Assembly (NCBI RefSeq): GCF_964204645.1
Contig: NC_134026.1
Coordinates: 12,800,450 to 12,864,449 of the forward strand
Direction of reading: 5' to 3'
Source: Tubulanus polymorphus
Taxonomy: Eukaryota > Nemertea > Palaeonemertea > Tubulaniformes > Tubulanidae
DNA: 64,000 nucleotides
The position numbers and the translations under genes are program-made. Positions 1 to 11,872 of this stretch are shown here, piece by piece. The notes under the pieces are model-generated. The model saw nothing but the letters and a program-made list of their open reading frames with translations. It did no database searches and was not told the DNA's origin. How positions within the stretch are numbered: the first letter of the stretch is position 1; each line of letters starts with the position of its first letter.

Positions 1-21
1 ACCTACCTACCCACCCATTTT

Positions 22-184
22 GGGATCATTCATTTATTACGTACGCATAAAATTTTAATTTTTAAATCCCTCTCCCCTTTGTACGCAAAATCGGCCATTT
101 TTTCATTATACATTAAGCATTACAGTACGCAATTGCACTGACCCATCCCCTCCCCTAATGCATACAGAATAAATGAATGACCCC
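22..184. mobile_element. Short MITE with terminal inverted repeats
   Basis: The left end reads GGGATCATTCATTTATTACG and the reverse complement of the right end reads GGGGTCATTCATTTATTCTG, and the match continues through TGCA, giving a terminal inverted repeat of about 25 bp around a 163-bp element. There is no coding capacity. I could not find a convincing target-site duplication, so the superfamily is left open. Confidence 0.7.
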
Positions 185-269
185 TTATAGAGCCTTACAG
201 GCTCAAGGAATGAAGAATCTATTTGGTATGCTTACGATGCTAATAACATTAAATTTTCCTTTTCAGAGA

Positions 270-962
270 TGGTTGGAAAAGAAAAAAGTGATATACGACC
301 AAAATTTAAACAAACAACAACTTGTAAAACTATGTCAAACTTAATAACCAAATAAAGTTTACAAATCAGAGCAGCTGATTCTCGATTCTGGACAAGAGCT
401 ACTGATATTACCAGTCAAACATTGCGAGCTCAACTCAATTGAAATGGTTTGGCACCAGATGAAAGCATATGCAAAGAAAAGAAACACTACAAATAAACTG
501 AAGGATGTAGGAAAGTTAATCATTGAAGGCAGAGAACAAGTCACAGCGGAAAATTGGAGTAATTACGATGATCACATGAAGAAAATCGAAAACGAATTAT
601 GGATTAAGGACAAATTATCAGACAATCTAGTAAAAAAATTTGAAACTTATGTTGTTATGAATCTGAATGTTAGTGATGAGAGCGAGGATGAGAGAGAAAA
701 TAAGGAAGAGAATCAGGGTGCGGAAGATGACAGTGAGAATGAAGGAAATGAGTCTAGTGAGGGAGCTGAGAGCGAGAATGAGGTTTGTGCAGTGTGTGGA
801 GAGAAGGAGGATTGAGGAGATGATCAGCTGGTTGAATGGGTAGCTTGTAGTATGTGTGATCGCTGGTTCCATGTTTCTTGTTTAACTAATCATGATTCAG
901 AAAATTTTAAATGCAAAAGATGTGAAGATATTCTATGCAAATCAATGTATTTTTTGGAACCG
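270..962 (+). pseudogene. C-terminal part of a DDE transposase with a PHD-finger tail, broken
   Basis: One reading frame can be followed from 270 to the TAA at 963. It begins WLEKKKVIYDQN and runs through HCELNSIEMVWHQMK at about 420-464, the block around the last catalytic acidic residue of DDE_3 (IS630/Tc1-like) transposases; the usual P before IE is S here. An acidic linker (about 675-780) follows, then a Cys4-His-Cys3 PHD-type finger at about 784-930 (CAVCG, CSMCDRWFHVSC, CKRC). Two adjacent stops at 342-347 and a TGA at 813-815 inside the finger break it. A ttttcag acceptor lies just before 267, so this may be the last exon of an old gene. The DDE_3 assignment rests on motif recognition; the fusion to PHD is seen directly. 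Confidence 0.72.
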
Positions 963-1077
963 TAAATTATCTTATCATATCTAATCATGTCTAAGAAATT
1001 CATTTACTTCAATCATTTGATGTACATGTATATACGATCTAAACTGGTTAATTTCGTTAAGTAGTCAACCCTATACA

Positions 1078-1605
1078 AATGGAGCGAATTTAAATGACAT
1101 GGTTTCCAGAGCAAGGGCTCTTTGACAGAGCAACTGAGCATATATTCATACAAATCACTCATTAAAGCATTATCCATTATCCAAATTCTACGAAGCTGAA
1201 TTTTGAAAGAGGGCCTCGTTAAAATTTATATGAGCTTTTTCACGAAAATCCGATCGCAATAATATCTGTTTTAAAAAGCCAATCAGAAAGCAAAGACTCC
1301 TCTATGATTGGTTTCGCCGCAGAGATAAGCAGGTGTTCACGTGAACCCGCGGTATCGTCTACTGTTTTACTTTTGGGTTTTATTTTAAGATCTAAAATTG
1401 TATTTCAATATAGATTTCTGTGAAATCTTTATTTGATTTGATTTTTGGGAGGGATATTTTTAATTGAACCACAGAAAATATCACTGACAATTGGCAAAGT
1501 CCGGGAAAAATAGCTTTTTCTCAAATCAGATGGATGACCTTGATATGCTATTGTGTTAATTATTAGGTATTTACTAGTCTGAGTGCCCCTTGGGGCTCTT
1601 GTTTT
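1078..1605 (+). repeat. Dispersed repeat R1, copy 1, ending in stem-loop plus CTCTTGTTT
   Basis: It starts near GGAGCGAATTTAAATGACAT and ends GCCCCTTGGGGCTCTTGTTT at 1585-1604. Related copies are at 4010-4790 (3' part), 36845-37650, 44090-44372 (5' part) and 60658-61200. No coding capacity is seen. The end, a perfect short stem and then CTCTTGTT, recurs on unrelated bodies elsewhere and suggests a rolling-circle (Helitron/Helentron-like) non-autonomous element. Confidence 0.75.
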
Positions 1606-3009
1606 TATCTGACCCGTAAATATTCGATATGGCTAAGTGGCGACAATTGTTGTTCGTCATAATTAGCCATGTTTACACATTTGTTTTCAAGTGAAATTTT
1701 GAAGAGGCTGATTAATCATCTGCTATGCTAGACTCATTTTAGACTGAAGAAGGGAGGTAGTAACCACCCGAAATATTTCTTATATGTTTTAATAAACATT
1801 TTATCATCTAATTCTTTTATTGTGGGATTTTACTCGTATCTGCTATGCTAGCTGCTATGGTAGGAGTTACTATCACAAAGTCACTGTTAACAGGCGGGTG
1901 GTTTTACAGTCACCTCTACTGCTAGTGTGCACTATCAAAACCAGATGTTTCAAAATGGTCACTTTTCAATAGTAGACTCTTTGAAACAGCCACTATAGAA
2001 AACCAACCGAATTGAAAGGAATACTATTTCAGAGTGACTGTTTTGAAATGTATACTTCTGGAAAAGAAGCCGATATCGTTAATTGCTTATTGTTCTCAAG
2101 TGGCTACTAAGTAAAAGTAGACGTTTGGGCTCAAAAGTGCGATAGACATTTTCTTGAATTCAGCCTTTCAAGTCCTCCATGTTTAACAATTCTGCTATCA
2201 AATTATCATTTTAATTGATGAAAAATAATCTATGACTCGCAAATCAGTTTTGTCGAATTGATTATCTTCATCTGAATGACATCCTGAATCAAAGTAAATT
2301 GCATCAAAAGGGCTATGGGATATGCCTTCACGAAAAACAGCGAGGCTCGTCATAAAAATCTAAAATGCTTATTTTTAGGTAGTTTGATGCATATTTAGGG
2401 CGTTTAATGTGGACACAGATTATCCGGTGATCTTTCGCAACATACTAACTGACAAGCTGTTTGTACGTTGTGACAATCAACAGATATATATCTAATATAA
2501 TGATTTTATTGTTACTTTTATGAATAATATAGGCCCTATACGATCAAATAGCAGAGATAAATACTTTGCCGTATACAGCTAAATATTCACTATGTCTAAT
2601 TCGGCCTAAATCACTGACGCATGGACCTGTAACTAATGATAGTGAATGAATAAAACCAGTATCAATGACCGACCACAGGCACTCCTCGATGGGCTTTGGG
2701 TACAGTTCCCAGAGTTATTGATAATGTAGCTGTGTTATGAGTGGTTATTCTGCAATCAAATAAAATGAACAACAAAAAAGCATTGTTTATTGCAAAAGCT
2801 ATTATAATGAATAGTTCTTTGCGATATTAGTTATGATATTATTGTAATAATCATGTTAGGCCTATGATAATCTCATTCATCCAAACTGTGACATTTATTG
2901 TAAATGAATGGAATAAGCAAATAAAACGAAAGAAAATTTACCAAACCCTGTGTATTACATACGTGCTAGTTTTGTGCGCCTTCACGCTGATAGTGGATAA
3001 GTGAATGAC
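1606..3009. other. Non-coding stretch, no recognisable gene
   Basis: AT-rich sequence without convincing coding potential or clear inverted ends. Copies of TAGGCCTA-like motifs occur (about 2530, 2861). It may be 5' flank or first intron of the aminopeptidase gene; I could not identify the start exon in it. Confidence 0.4.
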
Positions 3010-3083
3010 GTTTCATAAACGTCATATGGGCAGTATCTGTCACTCATATGTTTCCATAATGTCATGCGCAGCGAAAGGGTTAA
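3010..3083 (-). repeat. Truncated end of a TTAA-type MITE
   Basis: On the minus strand it begins TTAACCCTTTCGCTGCG at 3083 and continues with the same GACGTTT..AAACGTCA hairpins as the complete MITE at 50391-50965. Only this one end is present, abutting TTAA at 3080-3083. Confidence 0.65.
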
Positions 3084-3243
3084 GGGGAACTGCTGATGAT
3101 GACAATGATGTGTAGAAATGAATGAGATGTTTGAAAAGAAAACTAGCACACTTGGACTTTCTTACAGTTCTGGTTGGTTTTTAATATACATATACTACTA
3201 ATATGAAATCTCTGTTGAAATTTCTATGATTCTTTTCTTCTAG

Positions 3244-3368
3244 GGACGAGGTTTGGTATTAGGAGTTTTCGAAGAGAAAAATGAAGATAGAAATGTGTTG
3301 TTTACTAAATGTGGAGAAAAATATAATGAAGAAAGAGTTGCAGGAAAAATCGAACACTTATTAAACAT
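3244..3368 (+). CDS. LAP3: Leucine aminopeptidase (M17), N-terminal coding exon
   Basis: The exon encodes GRGLVLGVFEEKNED and, further on, a segment ending at EHLLN; it matches the start of the N-terminal domain of cytosolic leucine aminopeptidase (family M17), where a KGLVLG-like strand opens the conserved part. It is preceded by a pyrimidine tract and tag acceptor at 3241-3243 and followed by a gtatgt donor at 3369. It is 125 nt long and leaves two bases of a codon, which join the first base of the next exon to give Ile followed by SGVPL. The initiator methionine must lie in an upstream exon that I could not identify. The domain aids hexamer assembly in known family members. Confidence 0.88.
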
Positions 3369-3699
3369 GTATGTTTTTATTTATTTACAGTATATCATAG
3401 GCCTATTACAGTGATCATCTCATTTTCTAATGCTTAAGTGTTGGGTTTAAGCTCCTAGGTATAATTCCTGTTGGTTAACCGTTGAGTCTTGAATATTTTT
3501 TGACTTCTTCATAATGGCTTTAAAGACCTATCCAGAAATACCTTGCTCACAAAATGCTGCGTGTCTTTTGAGGGTGAGAAGAGTATAAAATTCTCATCAT
3601 CCGTTGTGCAGGCATGCTGCATATGTATAGATATGGGGTACAAGCCGGGCTCTGCACCAAGCACGCACTTAAAGGACAGGAATTTTTTCGTTTTTTTTT

Positions 3700-3985
3700 T
3701 CTAGTCCACTTGGGACTTAAGTCCCAATGGGCTATTGCGTTCACTTTTCATCCGTCGTCCATCCATTCATCCGTAAGCCGAATCCAGTTATTTTGGGAAT
3801 TTTAAAGATGCTTCAATGTAATGTCTTGATATTTGGTTTACACTTGTATCAACCCTAGGGACATCTTCAGCCCAAAAACTGGCTCGGTGACCTTGTGTGT
3901 CACCTGTGGCGCCATATATGTTGGACTGGCTGATAATTTCAGATGTTCCAATTTTGTGCAGGTACATATTCATTCCTGGTTAAGA
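3700..3985 (+). repeat. Dispersed repeat R10 with a 5' palindrome
   Basis: Starts with a palindromic segment (AGTCCACTTGGGACTTAAGT then CCCAATGGGCTA), followed by a pyrimidine-rich CCGTC/CCATC run and a body that recurs at 23160-23560. It is non-coding. Confidence 0.6.
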
Positions 3986-4009
3986 CCCTGGACACCAGGA
4001 GGAGTTTAA

Positions 4010-4790
4010 TATGCTTATTAGCCATATGCTTATTCAGCAAAATAAATTCAATTCAATTTTACTTCCATTGAACAAATAAAACAAATCCAAATCAATTTCT
4101 AGTTTTATAGAGCAATTTTCAGAAAATTCAATTCCGCATTCAAATCAATAAAGCTAAGCGTACATTGACAAAGCGACTGGAGACAACTTGTTGCTCGTGA
4201 GTGAATACCTCGTGCACATCGAAAATCTAGTAAAAGCCAGCAACTCATGCTGGTTCATGCTGGTAGCACGTACATCATAGCGCGTACATCAATAGCAACT
4301 GAGATGTGTTAACTAGCAAATATCCTTGAGGGCATCTGATTATGGAGCGTTCACATCTACGGATATGACAGTAACTGAGTACAACTAGTTGCTCAAAAGT
4401 GAAACATGGGCAACTGGCTGGAACTGGAGATAGATGGACGCTAACCAGTCATTAGCTACAGTCGTTAGCTTGATCGCATCAACAAATTTGAGTAACTGAT
4501 TGTATCCAGCCAGTTCCTCGCATTCACCGAAAACTGTTGCTGTCTAGTTGTCTCCTATCGCAGTGTCGATGTACGCTAGGCTAGACCAAGCGAAAAGATT
4601 TATTTGAGGTATTTGTTCCTGCAAGCTCCAGTTGCTGTCTGAGCTAAACACAATTGCATTGTGTAAATTAATGGTAATGACTGTGCTGAGCTGGGGTGTA
4701 TTTTGACAAATATGATCCACATAATGCGTCATTTGCCATTTTATGAAAAGCTGACAGGCTGGCCATAGTGCCCCTTGGGGCTCTTGTTTT
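4010..4790 (+). repeat. Dispersed repeat R1, copy 2 (3' part)
   Basis: The 3' half matches 37297-37650 closely, including the end GCCCCTTGGGGCTCTTGTTT at 4770-4789. The middle (about 4150-4540) is not shared with the other copies and may be a further insertion. Confidence 0.65.
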
Positions 4791-5004
4791 CTCATTTATA
4801 CTTAGGATTTTCCAACAATTCTGCACATGCGTATTTAGCAACGTCACTTCAGTTGGAATAAACCCTACCTGAAAAAAGGTAACTCATTCGTCCTGGAATT
4901 AACGCTTACCTTTCAATAAGTAACTGAACAACATACGACCTTGGAGTAACAGCAGATTTATGAACAGTCGCTGGTGAACTCTCCAACCCTTCTCTTTATC
5001 AACC

Positions 5005-5410
5005 TTAACCCTTTCGATACCACATAGTGTCTCGGCTGTTGTACCGGAGGGAATTTAGGGGATTATAGGGGGTATATTTGAAACTTCATAGAATAGTTAC
5101 CAAAGTATCTGACACAAAATTTATATAGCATGTTGTTGATAACTTTTGGGCCAACAATGTAGACATAAATAATTTGGATATAAGTGAACTTGAGGTCAAG
5201 GTCACATACTCCAAGATGGCCCCCATGAAAAAAATTCATGAAAAATTTTCAGATAAACTGCTCTGTCTCCCAGCAAAATGCACTGATCTATTCAATTCCA
5301 ACTGAAATTGTATGCCATATATCCTTCCTTTATGTAGTAAAAATTTCAAAGCAATAGAACAACTGAAAAATGTATTTTTCCACCCATTTACCAACCGATG
5401 TAAACAGACT
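5005..5410 (+). mobile_element. 5' end of a TTAA element (piggyBac-like)
   Basis: Begins TTAACCCTTTCGATACCACA and continues for about 400 bp with the same sequence, inverted, as 39240-39653. The left end abuts TTAA at 5005-5008. The right end is missing; it breaks off before the Harbinger fragment. It carries no gene. Confidence 0.65.
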
Positions 5411-5534
5411 TCGCAGAGGGAAGTGATGTTGACAGACGAAAAATCCCGGGGCCCTGAAAAATCCTGAACAAGATTTTTCACCCAATTCCCTTTTGACCTT
5501 GTAATTTAGATTATCAATTAGAAGCTTACCATTG

Positions 5535-5985
5535 ACAATTTCAACATTATCGAGGGCATGATCAATATTTGAAACTGCAATTCACAGCCGCCATGGATGC
5601 TGTGAAACGAGCTTGAATCTTTGAACATATCGATGATGATGTTCGTTCTTTCCGATATGTTTATAGCAGGTGGTCCACCACCAGTCTTTGACAGGCTTTG
5701 CCGTTCCTTGGTAGCGATTCTTGTTGCGTTTTGTTGATCGTTTTTGAATTTTGATCGACATTCATCTGGTGTCCTGACAGCCTCTCCTAATGCTGTGATT
5801 TGATCGGCAATTTCACCTCACGCTTTCTGTTTTGCCACTTTAGTTATCGACACGCTGAATTAATTGAATAGTACATTCTGGTTTTCTTGAACCAGCTGCG
5901 TCAAGAGCAGTGCCTCTGCCAAAGTAAAATTCTTTCGCTTGTTTTTGACAAGTGTAGCGCTTGCTGAACTTTGACGTGACGCCAT
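5535..5985 (-). pseudogene. Harbinger-type Myb/SANT-like DNA-binding protein, broken
   Basis: The minus-strand translation starts at 5985 with MASRQSSASATLVKNKRKNF and reads NFTLAEALLLTQLVQENQ, then GEIADQITAL and RTPDECRSKFKNDQQNATR. This is the tri-helical Myb/SANT-like fold found in the second protein of PIF/Harbinger transposons, which binds the element ends and brings in the transposase. Two in-frame stops interrupt it, one after the first helix and one in place of the Trp expected before GEIADQ. The C-terminal part is lost near 5535. The sequence upstream of the start (5986-6150) ends GTGAAACTTGGCCC, which looks like an element terminus. No Harbinger nuclease gene is present. Confidence 0.7.
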
Positions 5986-6225
5986 TTTAATTATAATACT
6001 AATTACACTTATTATATGCGGTGACGTCACTTAACCAGTTTAGTTAATTCGCTAGTTACACTACTTTGTGAAACTTGATTTACACCAAAAATTAACTAAT
6101 TCGGTTTAAATGTTTACACTTTTTCGTGAAACTTGGCCCTGTCTCAACAATACTTATTTTGTACTTGGCCCTGAAAAAAGGTATCAAATGCACAAACCCT
6201 GATTTCTTAACTTTTTTTCCAACAG

Positions 6226-6383
6226 ATCCGGGGTTCCATTGAAAAAGGGAAAGAGCAGGATTTTTTATGGTTTGGACGATAACTTTCCTAGCATAGCAGT
6301 TGTGTGTTTAGGGGAAAAAGGCAAAGGATACAATGAGGAAGAGCAACTTGATGAAGGGCGAGAACATATACGATCGGCTATAG
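6226..6383 (+). CDS. LAP3: Leucine aminopeptidase (M17), second conserved exon
   Basis: Encodes SGVPLKKGKSRIFYGLDDNF, then the FPSIAVVCLG strand and EGREHIRSAI helix of the M17 N-terminal domain. The acceptor is ttttttccaacag (ends 6225). Two GT donors are possible; 6384 is chosen because the leftover g then joins tt of the next exon to make Val and keeps the frame. The preceding intron is 2.86 kb and the following one 6.2 kb. Confidence 0.9.
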
Positions 6384-6549
6384 GTGGTATGATATACTTT
6401 TATTACTTTTTAGGATTGATTGTGTTGATCCTTATGCAGCTGTCAATCTGCTGTCTGTACATTGTCTGTATAATTCAAATTTCCAATTACGTTTCAATGA
6501 ATTATTTAACTTTTTACCTTTAGAGAAGTTATTGCCATTGCTGTTATCT

Positions 6550-6781
6550 TTAAGAGGCTTTCAGTGATGTGAACTTAGAAAATGGAATGATCGGATAGAG
6601 CATTAAAAATAAACCTAAAGGAATAGTTAGCCAGAGAGTTCTAGCGGAAAATTCTCAAAGCCTTGGAAAAAGTATTTGGGACTTTATTTGTTTTCTGTCT
6701 TGGTCGAAATAATTAAGTCTTACTATGTTTGCCCTTCAACAAGGAAAGAAAAACAAATGCTGGTAAAATTTGGTTACATCT
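6550..6781 (+). repeat. Dispersed repeat R9, copy 1
   Basis: Shares AGAGGC..TTC..GTGATGTGAA, GGATAGAGCAT and GGAGTTCTAGC-like blocks with 32650-32940. The BEL/Pao element begins immediately to its right. Confidence 0.5.
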
Positions 6782-6985
6782 TGTTCTTGTTTATCCTCGG
6801 GTCCTGGCGTATAAACTATAAACTGGCCCTTGAATCAGGGAAACTAATCTATCTGACTCTAACGCCTGCTTCCATATTTGATCAACAACTTTATTATGCA
6901 ACAGCTATACAAAAAAATCAACTCAAAAATTTGATATGTAACAGATGTAACAATTTTCAATATAAGGTCACAGGTCCGAATCTTC
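6782..6985 (-). repeat. 3' LTR of the BEL/Pao element
   Basis: Begins TGTTCTTGTTTATCCTCGGG on the + strand and matches 11873-12081 closely. A CCTTCCCTCT tract at about 6987-6997, purine-rich on the minus strand, could be the polypurine tract. Confidence 0.8.
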
Positions 6986-7472
6986 ATCCTTCCCTCTAAA
7001 GTGACATCCTGTCTCTTTAATTATTCTTAAGTCTATATCCACTAAATTAAACAAAATCTAAATTAACTATAGCTTAACATTAAACTTTTAAGAGCTAAAC
7101 TATTTCTATAAATTTTCTGAAGAAATTACTAAACTTTACACTTGTAATATACATTAATTGGAATGATTCTTTGTAATTTTACCAAGATTTGTATATGAAT
7201 TATATCTAAATCTATTTCTATATGTGCATACACTTAAAACAACTATCTAAATACAATGTAGTCATACAAATCTAATGTTCAACTTTCAACGCAACACGCG
7301 AACCGAAAACGAATTATTGAGACTAGATAATCTCAAAATTGACTTTTAACACAAATTACTCTTCGGTGAGTAATCAAACATATTCATGCGACAATATATG
7401 TTTGCTGATTTCTAATTCCGACCAATGAATGAATTACGCTTCAAATTCGGTTTTTCCTTCCGAATGATTGTT

Positions 7473-9117
7473 TCACTGTTTATACAACGCACAACTGAAA
7501 TTATTCGAATTAAATTCCAGAGGACAGATGTTGCCTATGGAACGCTTATAAACCTTTTTCGAGGTTTCAACATCAACGACACGAATTAATCCATCTTTTC
7601 CTGGATAGACCGATTTGATTTCTCCCAATTTCCACTGCCGCCTAGGAAGATCCTTATCGATAACTAGTACAATATCTCCGTTTGCAATGGAGACAACCAT
7701 TTCTTTCTCGCGCTCAACTGAGGTAGAATCTCTTGGATCCACCTACACTAAAACGGACGAACGACTTCTTGACTATGTCGCCACTTGTTACGCAAATTGT
7801 ACGGAATGCAGTCTACACTACTCGGTGCAGTATCTCCGCTGACTCGTCCCATGATAAAATGATTTGGTGTCAACATAGGTTCATTTATCTCTACCAACGG
7901 TCTCGAGTTCATTATTCCTTCAAATAATGTAACGACTGTACGAAACTGCTCATCGTTTAATTCACTACCTCCGATTATTGCTTTTATTGAACGCTTTGTG
8001 GCTTAAGTATTTGTTTCAAATACACCACCGAAATGTGGACTAACAGGTGGATTCCAAATCCAGTTTACTCCGTTATTTGCTAAGTTATTCGATATCTTAT
8101 CTTGATCAAGACTATCAAGACAATCAACGAGCTCCTTCAACTCTGATTCTCCTGAAACAAAACTTCCACCGTTATCTGATAAGCATCTTTTAGGCCAACC
8201 ACGCCTTGCCGCAAATCTTGAGAATGCGCAAAGGAACGAATCTGTATCCAGGCTATCAGTAGCTTCGAGATGTACCGCTCTGACTTGCAGATTGACCATC
8301 AAAAGGAGGTAATTTTTCGCCCAAACTCTGCCTATCTTAACTGAAAATGGACCCGCGAAATCCAGACCGATGTCTGAAAACACATTCCATGATGGGTTTA
8401 CTCGAATACTAGGCAGAGGAGCCATCTGTTGACTGAGATGCTTCTTTCGTAACCATGTAAGACAATACGCACAGTTGTTCACGATTTTCTTAACCGCAGT
8501 CAACCCTTGTAAAATCAGATATTTTCTACGAAGAGTGTTAAGAATTTGTACTGGCCCTACACTATGTGCAGTATCATCATGTGCCTGTACTATCAAAAGT
8601 CTTGTAATGTCCCTCGATTTCGACAGAATTATCGGAAATTTTGTTCTTCTGGTAATAATTTGCATCTTTCGACTCTCGTTTGCGATCGAAGAACTCCGTC
8701 CAGGTATGGGTTCAACCATGCGATTTTACTACTGAGTAATACATTTTTCTTCTTTTCTAATGCTACTTTTTTTTCACTGAAAGCTTCTCTTTGACCTACT
8801 TTCACTAACTCTACTTCCCCTGCTTTCAGTTCATCAGGAGACAATACACGATCATAATTTATGCTTGAGTTACACGTTTTACAGTTCAATACAAATCGCT
8901 TAACCCACGCATAAATTTGAACCAGCGAAAACTTTCCTGTTGAGGATGTACCACCGTTTTGTACGGGTAACCATCTAGACCATCGACTAGGCTTCAAACT
9001 CCACACAAATTCATCGAGTGGAATATTTGTCATCGAATCATCATTTTCTTTGCGATTTTCTGTATTTTCGATGTTTAAATCCAACGCACGAATCATAAAC
9101 CCAGTAGGTGCCACCAT
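7473..9117 (-). pseudogene. BEL/Pao pol: integrase and C-terminal domain, frameshifted
   Basis: Read on the minus strand, this holds the last pol domains. The segment up to 8629 contains a zinc-binding-type region. The 8719-8003 segment is the integrase core, with acidic residues in GLDFAGPF, SDNGGSF and HFGGVFE contexts, the expected DDE pattern. The 7742-7473 segment (GDIVLVIDKDLPRRQWKLG, followed by a PGKDG loop) is the DUF5641-like domain typical of Pao pol C-termini. Frames change at about 8720 and 8003, so no single protein is encoded. Function is inferred from family resemblance only. Confidence 0.82.
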
Positions 9118-10879
9118 AACTGTTCATCTTTCAACGGAACTATACTGCAGCCTCTTGACGCGACATCTGCCGGATTACAGCTTGTTGGTATGTATCTCCA
9201 CTGAGACGGAGAGGTAACTTCATGAATTTTAGCAACACGATTTGAAACGAAAGTCTTGTAACTTCGACTTTCTCCTCTTAACCAGAACAAAACATCATAA
9301 GAGTCGCTCCAGAAAGTAGCTTCTATTGGTAATTTCAGCACTTTACATACTCATCTTGTCAACTGCATACCAATTTCCGCAGCCATTAACTTGAGCTTTG
9401 GAATTGAAATACTCTTTGTTGGAGCCAACTTCGATTTTGCAGTAACTAGTCTGACAGTAACTGAACCATCTTCATATGTAGTTAACTGATACACTGCTGT
9501 GGAGTAAGCTCTAATCGAAGCATCACCGAATGTATGTAAAGTCACTGATTTTACATCTTTTTGAGTCTTCAAACATCTTGGTATGTGGAGACATGAGATC
9601 GATGACAAATCTTCACACCACGATTTCCATTTCTGACGTAATTTTGACGTAAGAATCTCATCGCATTCTAGTCCTTTCAGCCAGGTTTCTTGCAGAATGA
9701 TTTTCGCTTCAAGGACTTAAGGTGTTATAAGTCCCATCGGGTCAAATATCCAAGCAATATGACTGAGAACTTCACGTTTCGTTATACTGTCGTGGTATTC
9801 TGGTATGTTAACTTGATATTCAAATGTGTCTGATTCTGCTTTCCAGTAGACACCCAGAACTTTGGTTTTTGGCAATACATCGTCTTGAATCTTCAATCTA
9901 TCGGATTCCGGAATATCTTCTAAGACAGACCTGTTATTTGAAATACATTTTCTATAATGAAATCCTCCATCTGTAGCCAAAGCCGTTAACTGTTGTCTGG
10001 CGGCTATGGAAACATCTGGGTCATCCATTGAACAAATGGTGTCATCCATGTATGTTTTTTCGAATCAACTTCATCAGCTGCAAGCGGATAAACTTCTTTC
10101 TTCATTTTCGCATGAGTCTGCCATACATACTGAGCACAGCAAGGAGAGTATGTTCCACCGAATACATGCCTTTTAAATTCATAGACTTCAATTTCACCGG
10201 ATGTCTGATTTTTCCAGAGAAATCTATGATACTTTCGATCTTCTGGCTTCATTTCTATTTGCAAATACAAAAGAAAGATCCGTGAAAGATCTGCACCCAT
10301 AGCCATGAGTCCACTTCTGAATGGAATCAAAACTTCAAATAAATCAGCTTGAAGTTTCGGTCCTGCATATGCTTCAGAGTTCGGACTTTTTTCATTGTAC
10401 TTCGACGATCCATCAAAATCGGAAAATGAGGTAAATACCATGCATCAACATTTTTGAACAATTTTAACGGACCTTTGAATTCGATATAATCTTTGGTCAG
10501 GTATTCTGCGATTGTTTCTTCATACGATTTTTTGATGTCCGGATTGGAATCAATTTTCTTCATTAATAATTTGAAGTCTGTTCAACGCTACTGACTGATT
10601 ATTTTCCAGATAGGGACTTTCATCCTTCCAAGGAACGCCAATTTCATAACGCTTGCCGTTGAACTTCAACGATTGCTCCAGCTTTTTCTGAGCTATTTCT
10701 TCGTCAACCGATAATTTGGATCTTGATACATCGAGACCCGATTTTTCTATCTCCCAAAACGCTTTTAGGGTAGAATCTAACAAAATTTCTTCTTCATTCG
10801 GATTTTCACGATTAGCGAAAATCGTTTGACATGATGCAACATCGAACTGTGTGTTAGAGTACAGCCAGATACTCCTCAC
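9093..10879 (-). pseudogene. BEL/Pao pol: reverse transcriptase and RNase H, frameshifted
   Basis: On the minus strand an N-terminal linker (LLDSTLKAFWEIEKSGLD at about 10790) is followed by the RT: GPKLQADLFEVL, a PEDRKYHRFLW strand, FGGTYSPCCAQYV, and the catalytic box YMDD at about 10050. Next come the Pao RT tail (VLGVYWKAESDTF, HIAWIFDPMGLITP) and RNase H (TLHTFGDAS, then FWSDSYDVLFWL and ADVASRG). At least four frame changes break it. The linker follows gag directly, so the protease appears deleted. Confidence 0.85.
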
Positions 10880-11556
10880 TGTCGTCTACTATTACAATTC
10901 GACCCACGATGATACGGACGTAAACATCGAAAACATAAACCAAGCCTTTTTGCAGTAGTCCAACGTTCATCGATTTTCATCTTTCGGAAACGGTTGCATT
11001 TTACTTCAGTGTGTTCCATTCCACACATGCTATATTTTACTGAATTACCCACGAAGGTACCACTACGTTTATTCGGTAATTTTCTATCAACAGTCTTCGA
11101 ATCATTCGATATTCCATGAAGACCCCTCACTGCTTCACGAGCTTTCACCTTTCGCACAACAACTTCTGAAAAACATTCACTTAAGGAAGCTAGACCTTCG
11201 TCACATGATCTCGAGCTTAACCAGTCATAGTACTGTACGAGCAATATCTCAGGAATCTTTCGAGATACAATGCTATACCAAGCACCATCACCGAGATCAT
11301 CACCTTTTCCTCCAGCTTTCAATTTTGTAACTGCAATGACGAGATTATCTGACAATATTTCTAATTTGTCAATATCATAAACTGACGGCTTTTCTGACTT
11401 TTCCAATTCATCTAAATATCCCTGTAGTTTCCTACGATTACCACTGAACTTCTGAACAAGTAATTTTTTTGCCGCTTTGTATTCCTCTAAGCTATAACCG
11501 AAACCCTTTATCGTATCAATAGCTTTTCCTTTCAACGAGTTCATCAACCGTAGCAT
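10876..11556 (-). pseudogene. BEL/Pao Gag-like ORF (DUF1759 plus zinc knuckle)
   Basis: A 226-codon minus-strand ORF. The N-terminal half is the helical capsid-like region of Pao gag (LKGKAIDTIKGFGYSLEEY), and the C-terminus carries two Cys/His clusters, CGMEHTEVKC and CFRCLRPYHRGSNC, of the zinc-knuckle type. The true N-terminus is probably further upstream (to about 11740), where an in-frame start is disrupted. Such proteins coat the element RNA. Confidence 0.8.
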
Positions 11557-11847
11557 TTTATTAGCTGCTGGTTCTATTATCTCTAGTACTTGACTACTAA
11601 TCAGTATCTTCTTTACTTTCTAAGACCTTTGCTATTGTTAGGAGTCTGGTCAAAGTGCTTTTTTCTATTTTCTTAAGTTTTTTCAGCTCACCTAAACCAC
11701 GGTTTTGAAGTACTTACTGTTGCATCAACATTAGCCATGATTGCGAAATATTGTCAGCAGTTACTGAAGTCTAATTTTCTGATGTTTATACTTGCTGTTT
11801 CTGATGTTCTATTTCTATTTCATGAGTCAGCTTTACAGTTTTCTTGT

Positions 11848-11867
11848 GTTCCCGGGTTTCGGCACCA
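11848..11867 (-). promoter_or_regulatory. tRNA primer-binding site of the BEL/Pao element
   Basis: The minus strand reads TGGTGCCGAAACCCGGGAAC just inside the right LTR, the form seen in many BEL/Pao elements, where a tRNA 3' end primes minus-strand DNA synthesis. About five bases separate it from the LTR. Confidence 0.75.
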
Positions 11868-11872
11868 TTTTA

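Noticed and set aside
7615-7927. Plus-strand ORFs within the BEL/Pao element
   Set aside because: They are antisense shadows of the pol C-terminal domain on the minus strand.
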